A stretch of 64,000 bases of DNA, from positions 1,674,001-1,738,000 of the forward strand of contig NZ_LBGV01000001.1 in NCBI RefSeq assembly GCF_001274635.1, read 5' to 3'. This document shows positions 35,136 through 43,400 of this stretch, in pieces. Below the pieces are notes generated by a model. That model had not been told where the DNA came from. It saw only the letters and a program-made list of their open reading frames with translations, and did no database searches. Both the position numbers and the translations under genes were made by a program. Within the stretch, counting starts at the first letter, position 1, and each line of letters opens with the position of its first letter. The DNA comes from Persicobacter sp. CCB-QB2 (lineage in GTDB: Bacteria > Bacteroidota > Bacteroidia > Cytophagales > Cyclobacteriaceae).

Positions 35136-36032
35136 TTATTTTTTCGCTTTACTTTTAGATTTTTTATCCGATAATTTCCAGGTACGCACCCAATCATATT
35201 GAGTAGTCCGCTCTTCCCAGCTTCCCATCATGCCACCATCTTCAGGAGCCTTATTCCAATCATAAGTTTCGGTCACCAATTTAATGTACATATCCAAATC
35301 AAATGGAGCCACTGGATTCAAAGTATACTGATAGACCCCATCCAGGTAAAAAAGAATTTCATTTTCACTCTTCCACCATGCCCCATAAACGTGGAAATCA
35401 TCATACACTTTACCGGAAGTGGCCACATTATTCCCCTTGGAACCTTTAGGAATTTCTTCACAGACCATTTGACGGCTATGCGTATTGGAATGCATGGATT
35501 CGTCAAAGTTTTTCGCAAATGGTTTGCTCGTATTCACTACGCCCACGCATTCCTGAATATCCAGTTCTGTTACCCGGCGATCGCAATCCTTCCCTTCATT
35601 TCTTTTATTAATCAACCAAAATGTTGACGAAAGGAAAGTTTTATTCGCCTTCATCCGGCACTCCATATAGTCCCCTACTGTCGCTTTATTCACTGACTCT
35701 ATGTGGCCACAAGCATGTGTGAATATTTTTCCTTTAATCTCCTTGGGCTCGTCCAACAGAAAATTGGTAACACACAACTTGCCACCTTTCATGCTGACGG
35801 TTTCTTTGACGAACAACCCAGGAGGTCTTCCAATCCAGCCGTTTGGAACCGTATTTTTCCATTTCTTTTCATCCAGTTTCTTTCCCTTGAACTCATCCGA
35901 TAATGATTTTTTTAATTCCCAGAAACTTCCCTCAGGTTTTGGATCATTGCCTTCTGTAAAAGTGGGCTGAGCCAATGCGGCAGTGGTGAGCAACAAGCCC
36001 AACAATACTAAAAAATAGTTTTTCTTTTTCAC
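35136..36032 (-). CDS. Secreted GH16 enzyme, agarase/porphyranase type
   Basis: A 298-residue secreted glycoside hydrolase family 16 protein. A signal peptide (LVLLGLLLTTAALAQ) is followed by a single GH16 domain whose catalytic motif ELDIQE (nucleophile and acid/base Glu) is intact in TELDIQECVG; conserved aromatic and Asp residues of the jellyroll cleft follow (HVYGAWWKSENEILFYLDG). The length fits a one-domain enzyme with a basic C-terminal tail (KKSKSKAKK). It most resembles beta-agarases/porphyranases, which act on algal galactans. No T9SS domain is present, so it may remain periplasmic. The start is a GTG at 36032, supported by the signal peptide. The 562-residue GH16 protein at 52944 shares the same ELDIQECVG motif. 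Confidence 0.87.
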   Translation of the reverse strand: MKKKNYFLVLLGLLLTTAALAQPTFTEGNDPKPEGSFWELKKSLSDEFKGKKLDEKKWKNTVPNGWIGRPPGLFVKETVSMKGGKLCVTNFLLDEPKEIKGKIFTHACGHIESVNKATVGDYMECRMKANKTFLSSTFWLINKRNEGKDCDRRVTELDIQECVGVVNTSKPFAKNFDESMHSNTHSRQMVCEEIPKGSKGNNVATSGKVYDDFHVYGAWWKSENEILFYLDGVYQYTLNPVAPFDLDMYIKLVTETYDWNKAPEDGGMMGSWEERTTQYDWVRTWKLSDKKSKSKAKK

Positions 36033-36241
36033 GCTAAGTTGATTTAGTAATCATCAATATTTGCAGGCAAGATATTAGTTCAGGCGCGTTCAAGCGGCCT
36101 AAAAAATAGGGTCATTAGGGGGATATAGTGCTATTTCGGACTTTTATCAGTTTATATTTATTTTTTTTTACCGATATAGCCCCTGTTCACTTCCCGATTA
36201 CTCCTCTTCTATGGTGGAATATAAGGCCGCATAAACTAAGC

Positions 36242-36462
36242 TTAAACCGGAATATGCAATTCTTTAATCCTCGATTAGCTGATGTGCAGGAAATAATGGA
36301 GGAATTTTACATTCTATTCTTTACCATAAAGCAGATGAATGAGGGGAAAGCAAGCTTAGCCCAATTTACGCTTTTCAAAATCTATGGAAATTATTTCTTT
36401 AGAGCTGATGGTGACCACCTTGGCTTAAGTCAATAAATTTCGAGGTGAAAAATTCGGATTAA
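36242..36462 (+). repeat. MITE-like repeat family A, copy 4
   Basis: A 221-bp copy with left end TTAAACCGGAATATGCAATT and right end TGAAAAATTCGGATTAA. The interior has CCTCGATTAGCTGATG and AGATGAATGAGGGGAAAGC, close to copy 1. It sits in the 963-bp gap upstream of the GH16 gene. Confidence 0.75.
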
Positions 36463-36686
36463 GGTTCAACCTCCAACTCAACAAAGCGTCCGGCCCATAA
36501 AAACAATGTGTTTTCTCAACTCCAAGGGCATTGACTTTTAACCAAAGAAGAACCTCTGGCATTATTTAATAAACACGACATAGGTCGTTTTTTGGCGATC
36601 ATATCTTTATTAGTTTTGTACAAAATATAAACTTCCAGACGGGCACTAACCGTAATTTATGGACAATCCTATGGATGAAACCCTCC

Positions 36687-36818
36687 TTACTGTCCAATTT
36701 TGCTGTTAATCTCCAAAAGTCCATAGCGTACCAATTCAGCCATATCATTTGAATGCAAATTCGAATTTTTGGCTTTTTTGCTGACACTTTATGAAAAGTA
36801 AACATGAGCAAATCCTGT
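36687..36818 (-). pseudogene. Remnant of a LuxR/NarL-type helix-turn-helix domain
   Basis: A short minus-strand segment reads, with one frame change, FTFHKVSAKK then KNSNLHSNDMAELVRYGLLE before a stop at 36687. The spacing and the NLHS..AELVRYGLLE pattern match the recognition and last helices of NarL/LuxR response-regulator DNA-binding domains. No receiver domain or start remains nearby. It is a decayed gene end; the assignment is by motif only. Confidence 0.4.
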
Positions 36819-36995
36819 TGCTGTTGCTTTGGTAAAAAAAGTTGAAACGCTACATACTGATTAAAAGCCTGACCATTTCCTTTGGAGTGGAATCAATTTC
36901 AGTTTACAGAAGTTTATGAAAATAAGTGCAAAAGCCTGTGGTGCCCGGAGACCATCCCAGTAACGTTTTGCCAATTGTAGAATAAACACAGTAGA

Positions 36996-38581
36996 ATGTC
37001 AAAAAAGTATTCATTTTTCAAAAAACATTTTGATTTGCACGGGCCGGTTTTTTGGCCCTCCACTATATTCATCCTGCTCTTTATCATCGTTACTTTGGTA
37101 GTGGGTAAACCCATGAATAAAGTTTTCTCGGCCATTCAGGCAGGCATTAGTCATAATTTTGGCTGGCTGTTTATCCTGGCCGTGAATGTTTTCCTGGTAT
37201 TTTGTGCCTACCTCATTTTCAGCCCCTTTGGCAAAATTCGGATTGGAGGGCCGAAGGCCAAGCCACAGTTTAGCCTGGTATCCTGGTTCGCGATGTTGTT
37301 CAGTGCCGGTATGGGAATCGGGATTATTTTCTGGTCGGTGGCAGAGCCCATTTATCATTTCAATAGTTTTCCCGGAGTAGCGCCCGGGACGGAGGCTGCT
37401 GCCAAAAATGCCATGCAATATGCCTTTTAGCATTGGGGTTTTCATACCTGGGCCATTTATGCGGTAGTAGGCCTGGCCCTTGCCTACTTCACCTTTAACA
37501 AGAAATTACCACTGACTTTCCGCTCGGTATTTTACCCTTTATTAGGTGAAAAAATTTACGGTCCTATTGGGCATTTGATTGATATTCTATCTGTTGTGGC
37601 CACATTATTTGGTCTGGCCACTTCCCTTGGGTTTGGCGTGCAACAAGTGGGAGCAGGTTTCAGCACCTAGTCGGCTGGGTCAATGACACTTCTCTTCAAA
37701 TCATCCTGATTGGTTTAATTACCGGAGTAGCCACGATTTCCGTAGTTACCGGCCTTGATAAGGGAGTAAGAATCCTTAGTAACGTCAATCTATATCTGGC
37801 TCTGGCCTTTATGATCCTGATGGTCCTTATTGGTCCTACCTTGTTCATTATCGAAAGCTTTATTGAAAATACCGGAAACTACTTCCAGAAGCTTTTAAGT
37901 ATGGGCATGTGGAACCAGGCCTATGCCGTGGAGAAGTATGTGAGTGATGAATTCGTAGACTGGCAAAGTAGCTGGACCGTGTTTTATTGGGCATGGTGGA
38001 TTTCCTGGTCCCCATTCGTTGGGACTTTCATCGCCCGCATTTCCAAGGGACGTACCATCCGAGATTTCGTTTTGGGCGTATTGGTAGTGCCTTCGCTCAT
38101 TGGTTTCCTTTGGTTCAGCACCTTTGGTGGTTCCGGTCTGTTCCTGGAACTTACCGGCACCGGTGAAATTGTGGCAGCAGTGCAGGCAGATATATCCACG
38201 GCCATGTATGTGATGTTGCATCATTATCCACTGGCCATCTTCACCAGTATCATTTTGGTGATCAACTTCTTTGTGACTTCCTCAGACTCCGGCTCACTGG
38301 TAATCGACAGTATTACCGCTGGAGGAAAGCTGGATGCGCCGGTAGGACAGCGGATCTTTTGGGCTTTGATTGAAGGAGTGGTCGCAGCTGTTTTATTGTA
38401 TGGCGGAGGCTTACAAGCCATTCAAACCGCCTCCATCATTTCCGGTCTGCCATTTGTAATGGTTTTGCTGATCATGGTTTTTTCTCTGGTCAAATCCCTT
38501 AGGAAAGATCAGCGCAAAATGGAGAAAAAAGAAATTGCCCTTTATCGGGTGTTGAGCAAAAAGCGCCCTGCGGGTTATTAA
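36996..38581 (+). pseudogene. BCCT-family transporter, disrupted
   Basis: A betaine/carnitine/choline-type secondary transporter of about 528 residues when restored. Recognisable segments include the N-terminal membrane helices, FSAGMGIGIIFWSVAEPIYH, the [11 protein letters not shown] segment, and WTVFYWAWWISWSPFVGTFI, all family hallmarks. Two lesions break it: an in-frame TAG at 37428-37430 between YAF and HWGFH, and a one-base loss near 37658-37664 (restored by lengthening the TTT run). The last intact piece (37811-38581) retains the substrate-channel helices but could not work alone. The intact family imports compatible solutes, fitting a marine cell. A terminator follows at 38658. Confidence 0.87.
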
Positions 38582-38657
38582 AAAGCACCGAGCACCTTAT
38601 GCCGCGCCGGATTTAGGGAGTTTAAATGCTAAATAAAACTATCTTATCTGATATATT

Positions 38658-38683
38658 AAAGCCCCGATATCGGGGCTTTTTTT
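38658..38683 (+). terminator. Rho-independent terminator after the BCCT gene
   Basis: AAAGCCCCGAT and ATCGGGGCTTT form a strong palindromic stem followed by a T run. It lies 77 bp after the BCCT stop on the plus strand. Confidence 0.88.
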
Positions 38684-39184
38684 GAATATGACGCTCAGGA
38701 AATGATCATTTTTAAGGAAATAGGCTCCCCCGCTGCGAGTGGAGAGAGATCATTTGCTGCGCAACTCACAAATCCTGGGAATAAAAAAAATCGGGGATGA
38801 TGTGATCTTTTTGATTCAATAATAAGGGCAAAAAAGCAATTCATGATTAAAATCTAAGCAAGGTGATTTCAGATAATTTCCCGAATTCATATCCACCAAA
38901 AGGTTTTTGAATTTTTAATGGGCACAACTTGCTTTGTTTATTGAATTCTATAAGCTAATCAGACCTCATAAAATCTTCCCTAAAGAAATCATTCCAAATA
39001 TTTAAAGTATTGACCTCTTCCATCCCAATTGAGGATAAGCCTAAAAAATAAATCTTTCCCGAAAACGAAAGGAGGATTTCAAATAAGACAAAAGACTTAT
39101 TCAGCACGAATTTGCCCTGCCATAAAGAAAGCATCAACACCCGTCCGTATAATATTAAAGATCAATAATTTAATATTAACCGAC
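38684..39184. other. Gene-free stretch
   Basis: About 500 bp between the BCCT terminator and the acyltransferase-like gene. No convincing coding frame, repeat copy or RNA gene was seen; the promoter of the downstream gene must lie here. Confidence 0.5.
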
Positions 39185-40149
39185 ATGAAAAACCTACTTC
39201 AACACCAACAAGATTTAGTATCAAAGTATCTACAAATGAACTTTGAAACCCATAAATTGAAGGATGCGTACCTATCCTCACCAGCTTATTGGCTTATGAC
39301 GCTCAGAAGAGGTATATCTCTTATTACGGAGGGAAAGCATAGTCTTTTGTATGGTATTCATCCCAATCAAAATTCCACGGTAGTGGCTCCCCAATCAGCC
39401 CGAAACAAATAAAACTTTTAGAAAAATGGTATCGGCAGCGGCAGGAAAAAACTCAACTGGTAGAAATAATTCGCTTAGATGCTCACTTAATAAGTCTATG
39501 GCAAAAATACGCAAACCTTCCCTACCAAATTGTGGAAGAGAAAGTACTCGACTGGGCATTCCCCAGTGTCACCATAGATAACAACCAACTCGAAAGTTGC
39601 AGCGGTCAGCAATTCAAGGCCTTTAGAAATAACATTCGATATGCCCAAAAAAATGGCTGTTCGATCATTCCACTTAATAGGGAAAACCAAACCTACCTTA
39701 GCGGTTGTGTTGATTTAGCCAAAATTTGGAGTAAAAATCAGGTGAAAGCGCAAAGGTCACCCATGAGCTATGAGGAACTCTTGGCTCCCTACCGCTACTT
39801 ACTTGATCATTTTTTTGATCTTCAAATTCAAGGTTATTGTATCCTTCTAAAAAATAAAGTGGTAGCCTTCAATTTGCTTGACACCTCTTTGCAGCAAGCC
39901 GACACACTGGTTTCATTGGCATTCTTAGCCCAAAGACCCCAAAAAATGGAAAAGGATTCTGAGGACACCAAAAATTCCTTTCCCAGGGGTATTCCTTCTT
40001 ATTGTAGATATGGCGTAAGCTCCGAAAGTAAGAAAAAAGGCTACCGGTTTATCAGTATTGGGGGATCAGAAACAGGAGGACTAAGCCATTTCAAAGAATC
40101 ACTATCAACCCTTCCCAGCTTAAGTTTAAAAACCATTCGATTATTATAA
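39185..40149 (+). pseudogene. GNAT/DUF2156-like acyltransferase, frameshifted
   Basis: Two frames join into one protein of about 321 residues. The first (ATG 39185) reads to NQNSTVVA, the second resumes as GSPISPKQIKLLEKWYRQRQ about position 39385; adding one base near 39380-39392 connects them. The C-terminal half (FKAFRNNIRYAQKNGCSIIP, then RYGVSSESKKKGYRFISIGG) resembles the acyl-transfer domain of DUF2156/FemAB-like proteins that transfer amino-acyl groups to lipids or peptides. Substrate unknown. The same homopolymer-style lesion recurs in other genes of the window, so this may be an assembly artefact. Confidence 0.6.
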
Positions 40150-40218
40150 TCCCACATGCTCATTAGCCTCTCTGGAGCATTGCCCTTTTGAAAAAGTTGG
40201 TTTCGTTTTGTTTGAAAA

Positions 40219-40347
40219 CTTACCCTGAAGATACTGCTGCATGATATTCGTGTCCCTCAGGCCAGAGACTTGCATTGGATTGCCTTTATATGCCAACACC
40301 CAAGCCTTCTATTGGTGGGGGACATACTACGGCTTGGCACCCATTAG
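40219..40347 (+). pseudogene. Possible short gene remnant
   Basis: An open frame without start codon reads LKILLHDIRVPQARDLHWIA and ends at TAG 40347. The composition is protein-like, but the family is not recognised and no continuation was found. Low confidence. Confidence 0.2.
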
Positions 40348-40367
40348 TTAATCACCATGCACGGTGT

Positions 40368-40407
40368 AAAAAAAAGCAGGCTATCAATAATCATCAATAG
40401 CCTGCTT
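40368..40407 (-). terminator. Rho-independent terminator after the 1910-aa protease gene
   Basis: A perfect 11-bp stem (AAGCAGGCTAT with ATAGCCTGCTT) with a 12-nt loop; on the minus strand it is followed by a run of T (A run on plus at 40368-40375). It lies 22 bp after the protease stop. Confidence 0.9.
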
Positions 40408-40428
40408 AATCTTTATTTATTCACCCAT

Positions 40429-43400
40429 TTATTTGATGAATTTCGATCGTATAACCTCTTTGTCTTCTGAATAAATCTGAATGATGTACAAGCCTTTGGC
40501 CAGATGAGCAACATTCAATTGGACAGGTTCTGATTGAGTTGCAAATTCCATTTCACTCACCAATTTACCGGCTTCGGTATAAATCACTGCTTTGGAAATC
40601 ACTCCCTCTGCCAAACCAGAAATATTCAATACATTATGAACAGGGTTTGGATAAATAAGAAACTTACTTTCCTCCACTCCCAGAATTGCGGATTGACGCA
40701 AATAAACATTGGTGCTGATGTTTTCCCCATGAATGGCAATTACATCATGATCAACGACCTTATACCCATCCTTAATGGCTTGATAGTCGTATTCTCCTTC
40801 CTCTAGCTCAATGGCTGCTTCTCCATTTTCATCAGTAAAAATATCCTCTCCGTCAATTTTCACCATAGCATTTTCCAAAAGTTCACCTTCCTCAGTCAAT
40901 ACTACAAAGGTGGCCATAAATCCTCCAGCTTTCAGTGAGAAGCTGATCTTCACGTCCTTATTCTGAACCACGGCCATTCCCCATTTGGTACGGAAACCTT
41001 CCAAAGAGGCCACATAATTATACCAACCATTGGTTTTAGTAACGGTCGCCATTCCAGCGTCGTCCGTAGTCAGTGTTTCTCCGTCAATGGCTATGTTTAC
41101 GCCTGCCAGCGGTACGGAATTTTGGTCAGTAGCCTCAAAGGTAACCGTATAGATCGCTTTGGCCATTGTGACTTCCATCGTCATATCAGCGCCACTAACG
41201 CTAAGGGTGCCTGTTGCGTCGGGATAATCATAAAGAGACACTTCATAATCGTATTCCCCATTACTCAACTCCATTGACGCTTTTCCTGCTCCATTGGTAT
41301 TAGCGTGTTGGCCATCAACTTTTATCCAGGCATTCTTCAATGCTTTACCATTTTCGTCCGACACCAGGAATTTAACGGTATAAGTTGGAGCTGTGAGGGT
41401 TACTCTCACCACAGGATCGTAGTTTCTAACTACTACCTCTCCTGCAACTGCGTCATAACCTTCCAGGCTGGCAGTGTAAGCATATGTTCCGTTGTTAAAG
41501 ACTTTTGTAGCCTTCCCTGAAGCATCAGTGGTTAGGAAAACCCCGGCAATTTCGATAGTTGCATCGGCCAATGGCTGGTATTTATTGTCCCTTACTTCAA
41601 AAGTAACCAAATGTCCCTTTTGAATCAGATTCACCAATTCTACCTGTCCATTCTCTGCCACGGTCAGATCACCCATAAACTTATAAAAGCCTTCCAACAC
41701 CACCTCATAGGCATGAGCGCCGGCAGTTAAACTGACAATAGCCATTCCTTCTGCATCTGAAGTTACCGCCTTACCATCTACAATGACCATGGCATCGGCC
41801 AGCGGCGCTTCACTTTCATCCTTTACATTAAAATAAACCTCGTACAGACTTTCTTTTAATGTCACCTTTTCGGTATCCGGCTCATCAAATACCGTTAAGC
41901 TTCCCGCATAGAAATCATAGCCTTCCAAACTCACCACATAATCAAATTTACCATTCACCAGCTCGATCTCCGCTTTTCCGACCATGTCCGTAAGCAGGCT
42001 ATCACCGGCAATAAATACATTTGCCCCGGCAAGTGGAACATCATTCTCATCTGTCACCTCAAAGGTGATCAAAGATTGATGGATTAACATCACCGGAATG
42101 GTCAGGTCAGCGTTGTCCACCGTTAAACTATCCGCAACGCCAGCAAAGCCACTTTTTTCTGCTGTGAAGAAGGCGGTACCATTTGGCATTTTTTTAATGG
42201 CTAATCCGGCAGCATCGGAAAAGAGGGTGTCCTCCGCAATGATAATCTGAGCATCAGCCACGGGATTTCTCCTTTCATCTATTACCTCAAAAGTGAGGTC
42301 AAACATCGGCGTATAAACGGAAATGGCATCCAGTTTAATGGCGTACTCATTGTAGGTATCAAAGTGCACCCAGGCGATTCTGATCGTTTGTCCGGCATAA
42401 TCGGTAAGGTCTACCTCTCTTTTGTGGAAATACTGCCCAATTTCACCAACCGTTAAAGTCTCCTCAAATAGAATATTCTCATCCGGGAAATCACTAATTT
42501 CGGTTCCACCGGTAGATACAACGCACTTATAATGTTCCGCCTCCCAAGTTGCGCTATGTGGGGCAACAAAATAGGACAGTCGGAAATCACCAGTTGTCGG
42601 AATGGTTATTTCAGGAGAAATCAACCAGTTATCTGGTCGTAAGGCACCCGTGCTATTGAAAGAATCTGAAGTCATACAGCTAGTACCATCAATGACTTTG
42701 CTGCTATCCCCATAATCTTTCACAAACCATTCCTGACCATCCCCATCTGCATCAATGGTAATCCACTCTGACACCTCTCCCTCAAAGTTTTCATAAAAGA
42801 AGATCCCATTATAAATCAAGGCAACCTGTTTGGAAAGTGGTGCATCTACCACCGTAATGGTATCGGTATAACTATCATACTCGCTAAGCTTAACCGTGAA
42901 GGTATAAGAATCCGGAAGTAGCTCCGCTTTGGCCACCCCATTATCATCACTTAAATATACTTGGCCATCCACCGATAGCTTGGCGCCAGCCAAAGGCATT
43001 TGCTCCTCATTGGTGATATTAAAAGTAACCGTATAGGTCGGTAAAGGCGCCAGTTCTACGGAAATAGCCAAAGGTTCCGAGCCCATCACGAATTCTCCTG
43101 ACAACGCTTCATAGCCTTTTACTTCGATCGAATAATGGTATGTCCCTTCCGCTAAAGCTACGGTAGCCTCTCCGTTTTCATCCGTCACAATGGTTTTCTC
43201 TCCTTCAATAACAATGGGGGCCTCAGGTAAAATTACCCCATTTTGATCCATCACCGTGAAAGTCGCAGGGAAACGAGGGGTTCCTTTATAAATGGCAAAT
43301 TTTAGGGAGGTGGTCGCCTCTCCAATCAGCCCGTTAATGGGAGCCCAGGTATCATCATCGCCAAAAATCTTGGCATTATCGCGTAATTGGGCTTCCTCCG

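Noticed and set aside
37428-37430. Recoding of TAG as a sense codon in the BCCT gene
   Set aside because: The same gene has a second lesion, and TAG/TAA/TGA act as normal stops in the other genes of the window.
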